A DNA stretch of 64,000 bases from Pyropia haitanensis (GCA_008729055.1 SDUX01000002.1:4677874-4741873); one strand, 5' to 3'; shown: positions 22,900 through 34,019, counted from the stretch's first letter. Made by a program: numbers and translations. The notes: generated from the sequence alone by a model not told the origin.

Positions 22900-23490
22900 C
22901 AAGTGACCAAGTCTTGCCTCGCCACCTACTCCCAGGGCGTCAAGGCTGGTGGCCGCTGGACTGGCGCGCTTGCCCACCTGAATAACCCCCCCTCCCCGCC
23001 ACCCCCCGTCGCGTCTGTGGCTGTTGCGGTTCACGCGCTCCGGCGGGCCGAGGCGGCCCTCCTCCCTCGCCTGGCGGCCGCCATTGCCGCGTCAGCGGCG
23101 GAGCCCGGCGCCACCCCCTTCGCCGCGTTTACGGCCCACCAGGTGTCAGCGGACGCGGTGGCACGGGTGCACCCGCCGCTGCTGCTGCTGTCCGCGTTTG
23201 CGTCCGCGACGGGCACGGGCGGTGGTGACGGACACGGCGGGACGGCGGGAGTACCCCCGTCGCTGCGCCCCCTGCTGGACGCCCTCGGCACCCTCCACGC
23301 GCTCGCCGTGGTGGATGACAACGCGGTGCTGCTGCGTGTCGGCGCCTTGTCCCCCGCTGACGCGGTCGCCGTCCACGACGCCATTGACGGGCTATGCACG
23401 GCGCTGCGGCCGCGGGCGGCGGAGCTGGCCGCGGTCATGAACGGGCCAGACTTTCTGCTCGCGCCCCTTGCTTTTGACACTGTCGCTCGC
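22900..23490 (+). pseudogene. Acyl-CoA oxidase C-terminal exon, orphan fragment
   Basis: Encodes only the C-terminal helical domain of a peroxisomal acyl-CoA oxidase, the FAD enzyme that makes the trans-2-enoyl-CoA of beta-oxidation and releases H2O2. The match starts at QVTKSCLATYSQG, corresponding to the family's QVAR-LxKxY segment, and continues through AFTAHQVSADAVARVHPPLL, LRPLLDALGTLHALAVV and LCTALRPRAAELAAVMNGPD. It begins directly after a splice-acceptor-like CAG at 22897-22899. The FAD-binding and catalytic-glutamate parts, about two thirds of the protein, are absent: the upstream 1.1 kb holds no matching exon and the protease gene lies beyond. Family similarity fades after about 23480, and no final exon is visible before the opposite-strand gene at 23834. 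I infer a truncated copy; a rearranged assembly is the alternative. Confidence 0.6.
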
Positions 23491-23833
23491 AACTCGCGTG
23501 CGCGGCTGGGAGGGGGAAGAGAGTGGGGAATGAGGGGGGGGGAGTTGGCGCGACGCCGGTGCGCGAGTGTGCGCGTCGTGCGGCAGCGGCGGGAGCGAGG
23601 CAATCATCAACAGTCCATGAGCATTGTCAATGGAGACCACCACATCACACACACAAGAGCTAGGTCAAGGCAAGACAACAGCCCACACGACGGGTCCAGC
23701 CCCTCTCCCAAGCGTGTGACACCCCACACCCCACACACCCTCCTCGAGGGAGCAACACCCTGCCTTCCCCTCGCGCGGCGTGGCTGCCCCCCCCGCCCCC
23801 CCCCCCCGCACCCCGCGGCCGCGCGCCGCCTCC

Positions 23834-24605
23834 CTACTTGAGCGTGGGCCCTCGGGCGACGGGGGCAGCCACGCGCGGCGGCCGCGGCGGCCGCGGCGGC
23901 ATGGACCGCGCCGAGGACGTGGCGGAGCTCCGCCGCGCCTCGGCGCTGAAAAAGGACGTGCCGCGCACAATGTTAAAGTCCGTCGCGAGCGCCTCGTCCT
24001 CCACCAGGGGCGCTGCCGGGATGGGGGAGCCCCCGGCCGGCCCGCCGCCGCCGTCGCCGCCGCTGCCACTGCCGGCGCGGCTGCCGCTGCCGGCGCGGCC
24101 GTCGCCGCTGCGGCTGCCGCCGCTGCCGCCGCCGCCGCCGCCGCCGCTGCCGCTGCCGCCGCCGCCGCCGCCGCCGCTGCCGCCGCCGCCGCCGCCGCGC
24201 CCCCCCGCCGCCAGCGTCACTGACGCAGATGATCGTGGCGGGGAGGACGCGCCCTCCCCCCCCCCCCCACCAGCGGCCGCCCGCAGGCGCGCGGCAGCAG
24301 CGGCGGCAGCGGCGGTGGCCGACGCCGTGACCACCGCCGCGGCCGCCGCGGCGGCCGACCCGCCCGCCCCCGGCGTGCGCACCGCCACCGCCGCGGGCGC
24401 GTCGGTGGTGCTGCCGTCGCGGCTCGGCGGCACACTCCGCCGCGCGCCGCCACGGGCGGCGGCGGCCAGGTCCGAGCCGCGAAAGGACGACTCGCGGCTG
24501 GCGACCGCGAGCGCCTCGCCGCCGGCGCTCTCCACCCGCATCAGCTGCGCGACGCTCCCGCCGCCGCCGCCAAGGGGCGTGCCGCCGCCGCCGCCACCCC
24601 CACCC

Positions 24606-24642
<37 letters not shown>

Positions 24643-25008
24643 TGCCAAGGCTGCCGGCCCCCATCGATGGCGGCGCTGAAGACCGCGGGGAGCCGCTGAT
24701 GCTCCCCCGCTCCGGCGGGGCAGCCCAGCTGGTCGCCGACGACGACGCCACCTCCCCACAGTACGACGACTCACGCGACACGGTCGCAAACGCCTCCCCA
24801 CCGACCGAGTGCACGCGCAGCCGCTCGGCGAGGGAGCCGCTGCCGCCCCGCGCGGGGGCCCCCCCCGTGCCGCTCGGCAGGTGCGGCTCGGCGGTCACGC
24901 TGGCCGCCCCCCCCGACCCAGTGGCGCGGAGGGAGCCCGACGAGCGCCCATTCTTGGTGCCCCCCGTCCCCCACCGGCGGAGCGACGAGGCGCTGGCACG
25001 GCCGTCCC

Positions 25009-25051
<43 letters not shown>

Positions 25052-26508
25052 GGCGCCCATCCCCGACGCGGCCCACAAGCTCAGGTGGCCGCTGCTGGTG
25101 CCGTCGCCGCCGCGGCGCTCGCGCTCGGAGCTGCCGCCGCCGCCGCCGCTGCGCCGGCCCGCCGCCGTGCCAGCCGCGGCGGCGTCCTGGCCGCTGTCGA
25201 GGCGGCCGCCGCCGCCGCCGTCGGCCGACACGGCCGACAGCTTGCGGCGGGACGCCCGCGGCGGCGGCGCTGGCGGCGGCAGGCCGCCGCCGCCGCCGCC
25301 GTCGCCAGCGGCGGCACCTTCGTCGGCGGTGTACATGGACGACCCCGCCGGCGGGTGCGCGTGGCGGCGGGACCAGACGGCGACGGCAATGGCCAGGGCG
25401 ACCGCGGAGCCGACCACCGCCGCGATGGCCACGCCGGCAATCGCGGCGGCCGACAGGCCCGCGTCGCGGACGTCTGCCTCCCCGCCAGCCGCAGAGGAGC
25501 CACTCACCACCGGGGTGCCCGCGTCGTCGTCGCCACCGCCACCACCACCGCCACCGCCCGGATCCCCGCTGGAAGCATTGGCGGGCGGGCTGCCGCCGGC
25601 CGCCCCCCCTCCAGTGCTCTCCCCCCGCGTGCGGCCCCCGCCGCCCCCCCCGTCCCCCCCACCGACGGGTCCACCACCCACGGCGGCTGCAGCACCGCAA
25701 TCTCCGTGCCGACCTGCGCCTCCACCCCCCCCGCCCCCCCCCGGCTCGACAGCAGCGCCGCGACGCGGTTGCGAGCCGCGGCGGCCCCCGCCGCGCCCGG
25801 CGCAACAGGAACAGCACGGAAGAGGGCGGTGACGCCCGGCGACGTGCCGCCGCCGGCGGTAGCGGCCTCACTGCAGTCGAGCGTGACGGCCGACGCGACG
25901 CGAGAGAGGAGGGCGCCCCAGGTGGCGCGCACGCGGGTGAGGGCGCCCTCCGAGGCGCACGACGGCACGTCGAGGAGGCGGAGGAAAAAGAGGACGAGGC
26001 GGTCGCGGCTGGCGGCGGGTCGCGCTTGCCGCACCGCTGCCGGCCACGACGCAGGGGGGGGGGGGAGGGGGGGGGCGGCGGCGCGGCGCGCCGCCGCCGC
26101 GCTGCCGGTGGGTGCCCCCCACCGCGGCACCCCCGCTGTAGCCGCCGTCGCCGCCGTCGCCACCGCCGCGGCCGCGGCCCGACGAGCGCGTGGCGGTGGG
26201 GGTGGTGGGGGCAGCGGCGGCGGCGGCGGCGCCCCCCCCAGGCGACCGGCGGGTGCCGCAACCGTGGCGGGTGCCGCCACGGCGGCGGCCGCCGCCGCCG
26301 CCGCGGCTACCGCGGCCGCCGTCGCCACCGCCGCGACCGTGGCGGTGGTCACCGCCAGGCCGCCGACCATGGCGGCGACCGCCGCCAGCCGCCGCCGCCG
26401 CCGCCGCGGCTCGCCGCCCCGCCGCCGCCGCCGCCGCCGCCGCGGCGCCGCCGCCACCGCCGCCGCCGCCGCCGCGTCGCCGCGGCACCGATGCGGCGGC
26501 GGGTCCAT
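23834..26508 (-). CDS. Single-pass membrane protein with duplicated tail motif
   Basis: Unrecognised gene of about 890 codons. ATG 26508 opens an Arg-rich start followed by a long Ala/Val hydrophobic signal sequence (MVGGLAVTTATVAAVAT). An ectodomain follows with RDRLVLFFLRLLDVPSCASE and TLDCSEAATAGG and no family I know. At about 25640-25665 the frame must shift within C-runs (7-8 C on the plus strand) to stay coding. The second frame gives a Gly-rich stalk, a transmembrane helix (AAAIAGVAIAAVVGSAVALA, about 25370-25460), and a basic stop-transfer WSRRH. It ends in a 500-residue cytoplasmic tail of Ser/Gly runs that stops at 23834-23836. The tail carries two copies of a motif, LRVHSVGGEAFATVSRESS and MRVESAGGEALAVASRESS, separated by a poly-Gly run. 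The topology suggests a type I surface receptor or cell-wall-linked protein; function unknown. Confidence 0.6.
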
Positions 26509-27159
26509 CCCGGGGGCGGGGGGGGGGCGGCCCGCGCGTCGGCAATGGCGGCGGGGAGGGCGGGGTGCCGTCCCGGGCGGGGGGTGGGTGAGGAGGGGGG
26601 AGGGGGGGGGGGGGGGACGCCGCCCGCCGCGTCGCTCCCAAAGCCCCGCGAGCGGGAGCGTGGTGTCTGACGGCAGCGTCGGCGCGTGGGGGGGTCGGCG
26701 GAGCGGGCAGTGGGGGGGGGGGGGGAGGGGTGGGTGGGGGGGGGGGGGGAGCCACCCCGGCGGGACGGTGGGGGAGGTGCGCGCTCGACGCAGCCCCACC
26801 GCGTCAGCGCGGCGCGGCGTGGCGCGGCGGTCCCACCCACCGCTACGACGGCGGCGACCCCCCCCCCCCCCCCCCCCCCCCGGCGGTGCGACCCCCCCCC
26901 CCACGGCCAGACGGAACGCCGGTACGCCGCGGTACGTCAGCCACCGGCGCCGGCACGGCGGGGATGGCCGCCGCGACCGCACGCCGCTGCCGTCCGTGGC
27001 CGCCGACGCGCGCCGCCGCGGCGGTACACGCCGGGCGGCGTCCCCCCCGCTCTGGCGCCGCCGCCTCCACCCGCGGCAGGCGGCTGGGAGGGTGGCCGCC
27101 CGCCCGTCCCCGCCCCGCGGCGGGCGGTTGTGGCGCGCGCGCCGCCGCGGCGCGGCGGC

Positions 27160-27191
<32 letters not shown>

Positions 27192-27694
27192 GGCAGCGGC
27201 GGCAGCGGCGGCGGCAGCAGCGGCGGCGGCGGCGGCGGCGGCAGCAGCGGCGGCAGTGACGGCGGGCGCGTCGGGCGTTGATACCCCCCCCCCCCCCCCC
27301 CCCCCCAACCCCCTCCCCCTCTTCCCCCTCCCCCCCCACCCGTGCCGCCACCGCCCGTCGGCCGCCGCGGCGGGCGGCCGCGACCGCCCCGCCTCGTCGC
27401 CGTCGGCGCGCGCGCGGGGGCGGCGGCGGCTGCCGCCGGCACGCCCGTCGGGGGGGCGGGCGGGCGGGCGGGCGGGCGGGAGGGCGGGTGGGTGGGGGCG
27501 GGCGGGGCGGGCAGGGGGGGGTGCGGCCGCCGCGGGCGGCGCGCGCGGCGGCGGCGGCGGCGGCGTGCCGCGCGCGCGCGGGCGGGCGGTCGGCGCGGGC
27601 GGCGCCGCACCGGCCGACGCTGGCGTGGCGGCCGCGGCGGCGGCGGCGCCGCGGCGGCGGCGGCGGTAGGGGCGCGAAAACTGGGCGGACCGCC

Positions 27695-27725
<31 letters not shown>

Positions 27726-29460
27726 GTGGCCGCACGGCCGCCGGCGGCGGTGCCGCCGCGGCGGGCTGGCGGCAGCGGCAGCGGCGGCGGCGGTGGCGGC
27801 GGCGGCGGCGGGGGGGGGGGGGGGGGGGGGGCGCGTCGCCGCCCTTCCCCCCCCCGCCGCCGGTTTGGGGGTTGTGGCCAGACGCGGTGCGGACGGCGGG
27901 GCGAGGGGGTTGGCGTGCATCGGGGGGGGGGGGGGGGGGGGTCCGCCGTCGCCGCCGCCCGTCCCGCCGCGGTGGGTGGTGCGCGCGCGCGGGGGGGGGC
28001 GCGCGGCGCTCCTTTCCACCCGCGACCGCAGGCGGCAGCCGACGGCGAGCATCCCGCCAGAGGCGGGGGGAGTGTGGCCGCACCGCCCTGCCGCCGCGGC
28101 GGTGGGGCAAGGGCAGCGGGGGGGGGGGGGGGGACCGCCGCCGGCGGGGGGCCGTTCGTCCACCCCCCCCCCTTCCAACCCCCCCCCCCAGTCCACGGCG
28201 GACGACGCGCCGGCCGCCGCATCGGTGGGCAAAAGAGGCGGCAGCCGCAGCCGGCCGCCACGTCATGACCAGAGCGGGGGGGGGGGGTGGGGTTGGGATT
28301 GGCACGCAGCGGGGAGAGGGGGGGGGGGGGGGGGGGGGGGGCGACGCCGCGGCGGGAGGGCGCCGCCTCGGGACCAACAGTCGAGAGAAAAAAAAAAAAA
28401 CGAGGGCGCCAAGAACACACACACACAAAAAAAAAAAAAGAAACGGGCGCGGCATGGGGGTTGCCGCGTTGGCGGCGCCCCCCCCCCCCCTCCGTCCCGC
28501 GCCTGCCCGCCGCGGGCGCTGGTCGGCCGCGCGAGCGGTGGCGGCGGCGGCGGCAGCCAGCCACCCACCCACCCCGCGCCGCCGCCGCCGGTGGGGGGGG
28601 GTGCCGACGGCGTTGCCGTTGCGCCGTCCGCGGCGGCCGCTGGTAGCCGCGTTGGAGGGGGTGCGCTGGGGGGGCGGGGGGGGGGGGGGGGGGGGGGGGC
28701 GTGCGCCGCACCGCGCTCGCGGCGGCGCGCCGTCTGTCTGGGCTGCAGACCCCCCCCCCCCCCCCCCCCCCCCGCCCCCCCCCCCACCGTCCGTCCGCCT
28801 TGCCGGCTGCCGCGCGGGCGGCCGCGGCGGGCGGGCACCCGCGGCGGCGGCGGCGACGGGCGGCGCGGGCGGCGGCGGGCGCCGCGGCGGCGCGTCGTGG
28901 CGGGCGGTGGCGCCCCCCCCCCCCCCCCCGCCCGCCGCCGCCGAGCACGCCACGACGGCCGCACCGCACGAGCGGTGCGGCTGGCGGGTGGGGCCGTCTG
29001 CGGCGCGCGCGGCGCCAGTGCTGGGAGCGGCGGCGCTCGCCTATTGTCACCCGCGACGCGCCGTCGTCGAGATCTTGCTGACTCGTCTGCCAGAGAGGTC
29101 CGTGTCCAAGGTCGAGTGCTTCCACAGCCCGCACGAGTGTGCAAGGAAAGCGCAATGCAGGTGTAATGAGCAGACAGTCCACGCGGACAGGTCGTCCTTG
29201 CGCTCTGGATCAAACCCGTCCATAATTGCAGCGGCAGGGATAGACTGAAGCTCTCAACAATTTCAATACGCTGTCGAGCCCGCCGCGCACTTGACAGACA
29301 CAAACACACTTAGGACTGGGTCTCTTCTTGAGGCCTGTTCGCAGAAGCGCTTCGCAGAACCCGAACAGTGCATCCCCGGGGCCCGTAGCTGCGAAAGCAC
29401 AAGGCGTGCGCAGCGGCGCACGAGAAGCAGTTATGACGCCGAAGATAGAAGTATATATCC
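26509..29460. other. G/C homopolymer field, no supported gene
   Basis: About 3 kb dominated by C runs and G runs of 8-20 bases (for example 26862-26880, 27285-27306, 27810-27832, 28319-28340, 28678-28700, 28750-28794) and GCG/GGC triplets. Very long frames stay open on both strands, but they encode only Pro/Arg/Ala/Gly runs and change meaning at every homopolymer. After about 29.0 kb GC falls sharply and the sequence looks like ordinary intergenic DNA. Confidence 0.6.
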
Positions 29461-29937
29461 ATGTTGGAATACTTAGCGTCGAAATCAGGTGTCACTTACC
29501 GGTCTACGACGAAGGCTGCTCGTCTTCTTCGCGGCAGACCAGCCGCCATGTACCCCCCGGTCTGGCAGACTGCCGCTTCGGCGCATGTCATCTCTGCAGC
29601 TGCCACCACGTACGGTAGACGTGGGGTGCTTGCTTTTCCTTCCCCTCAAGTATATATCCCTGTTACTGTCGAGGATGTGCAGGCCCGGGACGGTGTCAAC
29701 TTCGCCCGCGCGATGCGGATGCCGGCAGACGCCGTCCAGAACTTGGTTGCTATTTTGCGCCCTCGCCTCCCGCGCCGGGGACTATCACCGCTGTGTCACT
29801 CTGCGATCACGCTCAGGTACCTGGGCGGTGCGAAGGAACGGATGTGGCTCTTAGCAGGAGGCGCTCAGTGCTCGTTGGACTGGAAAGAGCTGACCGCGAC
29901 GTCGCGCGATGCGAAGAAAAAAAACAATGACGACTGA
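29461..29937 (+). pseudogene. PIF/Harbinger-like transposase N-terminal fragment
   Basis: A 158-codon frame in a lower-GC island. Its second half, ARAMRMPADAVQNLVAILRP, then RGLSPLCHSAITLRYLGGA, resembles the conserved N-terminal helix region of PIF/Harbinger (HARBI1-like) transposases, where FRM...F..L...L is followed by A(I/L)xLRYLAxG. The DDE catalytic part is missing: after ECSLDWKE-like residues the frame becomes Lys/Asn/Asp-rich and stops. A TATATAT sequence sits just upstream at about 29450-29458. I infer a dead fragment of a DNA transposon, or an N-terminal exon whose partner is lost. Superfamily assignment rests on this one segment. Confidence 0.4.
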
Positions 29938-30723
29938 TTGAGAACTAATTGAGTGACGCTGCAAGAATTTCAGCAGTACAAGTATTGCTCGCTCGCTCCA
30001 ACTCTCATGCGACGCGGCGCGGCGCAGCCCGTCAACGTACGCGGAATCGCCGCGTATGTTGAGGTGCTGCGCCGCACCGCGGGGCCCCGCCGCCAGCCGC
30101 CAGCCAATAGGAACGTCGATTTGCGGGGTGCGCCTCCTGCGAACGCGGTCTGCGAACGGGCCTGAGAGGTGGGCTTTGTGACGGCGCCCGCTCGGCGTCC
30201 TCGTTCAAGACGCGATGGAAGGAGCGGCGAAGCGACAGCGTGGACCAGGCCGGGTGCCAATGTCCACGAGGGCCGCGGCTGCTTGTTGCGTTGAATGCCA
30301 CGAGCAACTGACACCGCTGCAGTGGTACTCCGCGCGAACGTGCTTCAACAGACGCACACGCCCTCACACCAGAGCCAGTACGCACAAGAAAAAAAAAAAG
30401 AGATCGACGACAGCCGCGGCTGCCGCGCCTGCCGGGCGCAAGCCGGCCAGGCAAGCGCGTGCTCGCCAAACACAGGTGGGAACGGCACAACAAACGAAAG
30501 CACACTATGGACAAATCAAAAGACAGGCACGGCACGTGCGTCACCCAACGCGCTGCTTGGCGGGGCACTACAGAAGGAAAAGAAAACGAAAACAATAGAA
30601 AGCGAAAAAAAAAAAGAGAGAACAAGCAGCGCTGCGCGTCTGCCGCGACCCCTTCCAACCACCTCCCACAACCCCATGAACCACCATCGACGCCTCCTCC
30701 GAGCCTCGCACCCATCCAGGCGC
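29938..30723. other. Lower-GC flank downstream of the adenylating-enzyme homologue
   Basis: No supported gene. It contains several A-runs (30391-30402, 30608-30620) that would be T-runs in the 3' region of the minus-strand gene ending at 30724. A short frame from ATG 30215 has basic and Cys residues (CCVECHEQL) but no recognisable domain; it could be a remnant of the neighbouring transposon. Confidence 0.4.
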
Positions 30724-33471
30724 TCAGCCTGCCGACACCTTCTTGGGCGCCTTGATAGCCGGCCGCCATGCGGGCTGCTTGACGTGCAGGTGCGCCGCGT
30801 TGACACCCGTGTACCCGCTCATGTCCCGCAGCCCCGTGCTCGCCGCCAGCGCCGCCCGGCTAACATCCGCCGGCAGGTCATCGACCTGGTAAAACTTGCG
30901 CGGCACCATCGTCGACGGGAGCATCGACTGGGCGTGGAGGCGGAGCCACGGCTCGCTCACCCGCGCGCCGGGGAGCGTCACAAACGCCACGTGGACGTCG
31001 GCGCCGCCCGAGCGGGCGTCGGTACGGCCAAACGCGCGCGCGTCGGCCACCGCTGGGTGGGAGCGCAGGGCGGCCTCGACCTCCCCCAGCGACACCTCCA
31101 CCCGCTTGACGAGGCCGGTCTGCTCGCCCGTGTTGCCCACCAGCAAGCCCCCCGCCGACGGCACGGACCGCGACGCCGCCGCAGCGGCAGCGCCGACGGC
31201 ACCCCCACCAGGTGCCAGCCGCATCTGGCCGCCCGCGTCAATGGTGAGGCCAAACGCAGACTCGGCAATCGATTTGACCGCCGCCACCGCGGCCACCGTC
31301 TGCTGGTGAGCGTCCTCGGCCGACGCGGCGGCGGCCATGGCGCACGCCTCCACCGCGTCCATCCGCACGTCCATCACCACCGGCTCGGTGGGCACCGTCG
31401 TCGCAACGGTGGTGGACGTGGCGCCCACTGCCGCGCGGTCTGCCGCCGAGGCGGCCGCCGACGCGGCCGATTCGGCCTCGCGGAGCCGGCGGTTGAGGTC
31501 GGCCAGCTCGGCATTGTGGGCGGCCACCAGCTCCGCCTCGAGTGCCGCGTGGTTCGACTCGATCGCCTCGAGGCGGCCCAGGATGGCCGCCGCCGTCGCG
31601 CTGTCCAAACCCGCCTCCTCCGTCTCTACGCCGCGGGCGGTCGTTCCCTGCGCAGCGGCCACGGCCGCCGCCTGCTCCTCTGCACGCCGGGCGTTCGCCT
31701 CCTCCTCTGCACGCTGGGCAGCCACCGCCTCCGCCTCGGCGTCCGCCTTGGCCTTGGCTGCTGCCGCCGCAGCCGCCGACGCGGCCGCCGCCGCCGCGGC
31801 AGCCGCCGCCGCTTTGGTCGCCAACTCCTCCTCTTCTTGCTCCTGCGCGGCGCGGGCCGCCTCGGCCGCCGCGGCCGCCGCCGCCACCTCCCGCCGCGAC
31901 GCCGCCACGTCCACAGACACCACCCCTGACGCGTCGACGGATCCCCTGTCCGCGGTGGGCATCCACAGGCGGGCGACCGACGGCCCCCGGCCGGGGCCCT
32001 CGACGGCGGGGCCGCCGCCCGTGGCGCCGGCACCAACCCCACTGCCCCCGTCCGACGCGTCCGAAGCGCGGCTCCCGCCCACCTCGTAGCCCTCCCCCGC
32101 GTCCGAAGACGATGCCGAAGCCGCCCCCGACGCCGCCGCCGACCCCTCCTCGGCCAGCACAAAGGGCGCCGCGCCAGTGGCGGCGGCCGCATCCGAGCCT
32201 GCAGGCAGGCGTGCCGCCGCCACAGCCGCCCCCCGCACGGCCAAGACACCCGACGCGCCCGGCAGAGCCCGACACCACTTGCCATCCTCCCCACGGATGA
32301 CAGCCGCAATTTCAAGGCCCGGCGGCGCCCGTAGGCCGCCCGCGGGGTCGGCGGGCGCCACCAACGCGCCGACGCCGACCGCCTCGGGGGGGCACCACGC
32401 GGGTAGCGACGGCGGTGCGGCGGCAGCGCCGCCGCCACCGCCGCCGCCGCCGCGAGCGGACGGCGACGTCACCCGTACGTGTCGTAGGCCCGCAACGGGC
32501 GGCGCGGCGAGGACGGAGGCCGCCGCCGACGGCGGGAGCGACAGCCACGACGCGCTGTGGGTGGCCGCCAGCCCCGCCACGGTCGGCGGCGGCGGTGCCG
32601 ACGACGACACGTCGTCGCCCGCCGGTGGCGGCGGGATGACCAGGTGGCCCCCCGAGTAGAGCGTCGCGATGAGCGTCACCAGCCCGTCCGCGTCGTGGAG
32701 GCCCGCGCCCCACACGGACGTGTCGTCCGTGGTGAGCTCATACACAGACGAAAAGGAGACGGCCGCGGCGGCCACCATGGCGTGCGTCAATCGCAAGACG
32801 GTCGCCCCCGCCGGCAGCGGCGCGTCCGGGTCTGCCGGCCGCGGCGGCTCGTCCTCCCCCTCACTCTCCCCGTCCTCGTCGGCCGCCCAGCCGGTGAGCA
32901 GGTGCACCGCCACCGCGTCGGGATCAATCGTAAAGTCCCCCGCGCCGCCCTTCCACGCCGCCCCCTCCGCCGCAAACCGGCCGCGCACGTCCAGGCCGAT
33001 GCCCTCATTGACGCTCCGCGTCAGGTGCCACGCGAGCACCCCCGCCGCGTCCGCCGCGTCCGCCGCCGCGGTCGGCACCGGCTCCTCTGGGCGGCACGCC
33101 ACCGCCCGCGCGCCGACCGCCGTGAGCGCCGCGGCGAGCGCGTCGACGCCGAGCGACGGCGGCAGCGGCGCGGCGACGGCGCCCACCCACTGGGCGGCGA
33201 GGAAGAAGCAGACCGCCTCGAGGCAGGGCGGCGACACGACCGCCACGACCGTGCCGGGGCGGACGCCCGCCGACCGCAGCGTGCCGGCAATCCGCTCCGT
33301 GTACTTGTACACCTCGAGGTGGCTGACCGCCGCCGGCCGCCGCGGCGGGCCCCGCCGGTCCGCCGGCGCGTAGACGGTCGCGGCGATGAGGGTGGCGTAG
33401 CGGGAGGCGGGGAGCTGGCGGAGCGTCACCAGCGCCGGTGCGGGGCCCGATCCCGCGGGGGTGGACGCCAT
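30724..33471 (-). CDS. Adenylate-forming (ANL) enzyme homologue with coiled-coil insertion, motif-degenerate
   Basis: Intron-free 915-residue protein. ATG 33471 (G at +4) follows a T-run and C-run leader. Residues about 15-500 follow the large domain of acyl-CoA synthetase/AMP-ligase enzymes: HLEVYKYTERIAGTLRSAGV, VVAVVSPPCLEAVCFFLAAQ and WVGAVAAPLPPSLG. The small C-terminal domain follows at about 770-890: VSLGEVEAALRSHPAV, HVAFVTLPGA, LPSTMVPRKFYQVDDLP. The phosphate-binding TSGTTGxPKG motif is absent, and an acidic loop (DEDGESEGEDEPPRP, about 195-211) sits at that point. The YGxTE and YxTGD motifs are not recognisable, and the catalytic lysine after DDLP is missing (VSRAALAAS). Between the two domains lies a roughly 160-residue Ala/Glu/Lys-rich coiled coil (about 527-690). 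A catalytically inactive scaffold or regulator is likely, but that is inference. No peroxisomal SKL end is present. Confidence 0.75.
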   Translation of the reverse strand: MASTPAGSGPAPALVTLRQLPASRYATLIAATVYAPADRRGPPRRPAAVSHLEVYKYTERIAGTLRSAGVRPGTVVAVVSPPCLEAVCFFLAAQWVGAVAAPLPPSLGVDALAAALTAVGARAVACRPEEPVPTAAADAADAAGVLAWHLTRSVNEGIGLDVRGRFAAEGAAWKGGAGDFTIDPDAVAVHLLTGWAADEDGESEGEDEPPRPADPDAPLPAGATVLRLTHAMVAAAAVSFSSVYELTTDDTSVWGAGLHDADGLVTLIATLYSGGHLVIPPPPAGDDVSSSAPPPPTVAGLAATHSASWLSLPPSAAASVLAAPPVAGLRHVRVTSPSARGGGGGGGGAAAAPPSLPAWCPPEAVGVGALVAPADPAGGLRAPPGLEIAAVIRGEDGKWCRALPGASGVLAVRGAAVAAARLPAGSDAAAATGAAPFVLAEEGSAAASGAASASSSDAGEGYEVGGSRASDASDGGSGVGAGATGGGPAVEGPGRGPSVARLWMPTADRGSVDASGVVSVDVAASRREVAAAAAAAEAARAAQEQEEEELATKAAAAAAAAAAASAAAAAAAKAKADAEAEAVAAQRAEEEANARRAEEQAAAVAAAQGTTARGVETEEAGLDSATAAAILGRLEAIESNHAALEAELVAAHNAELADLNRRLREAESAASAAASAADRAAVGATSTTVATTVPTEPVVMDVRMDAVEACAMAAAASAEDAHQQTVAAVAAVKSIAESAFGLTIDAGGQMRLAPGGGAVGAAAAAASRSVPSAGGLLVGNTGEQTGLVKRVEVSLGEVEAALRSHPAVADARAFGRTDARSGGADVHVAFVTLPGARVSEPWLRLHAQSMLPSTMVPRKFYQVDDLPADVSRAALAASTGLRDMSGYTGVNAAHLHVKQPAWRPAIKAPKKVSAG

Positions 33472-34019
33472 CGTCCCTCCCGTCGGGGGGGGGGGGGGAA
33501 GAAACCAAAAAAAAAAAAAAAAGGTCGCAGGGGCGGGGCGGAGGGGGAAAGGGGGGGGGGGGAGGGAAGGGAAAAGGGGGGAAAGGAGAACGAAAGAGGA
33601 GAGGGGGGTGAAGGGGGGGGGGGGGATGGGGGGGCGGAGAGAGCGGACCCCGCCGACGCGACGCCGCCGCCGCCGCCGACGGAGAGCCGTCCGACGCGTG
33701 CGCGAGTGCGCGTCAAACGTCAGACCGTGGCGCACGGCGTCGCACCAAACCGTGAGCGACGGCGCGGTGCGCGGAGGCAGCGGCGGCGACACGGACGGAC
33801 GCCGCCGTGCGGCTGACGGTCGACGGGGTAGGCACGCTCCCACACCCGCGCTCCCCCAGCGCTCCCCCCGTCCCCACCACCCACCCCTCCCCCACCCTCC
33901 CACCCCCCTGCTGGCCGACGGGCCGGCACGCGCGCGCGCCCTCTGCCCCCCCCCCGCAGTGAGCGCCCCCCGCCGGCGGGGACGCAACAAGCACGCACCG
34001 GCGTACGGCGGGCGGGGGT

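Noticed and set aside
25504..28953. 1149-codon open frame on the minus strand
   Set aside because: Only the part downstream of ATG 26508 looks like protein. The rest is Pro/Arg/Ala/Gly runs created by GC-rich DNA with few stop codons.
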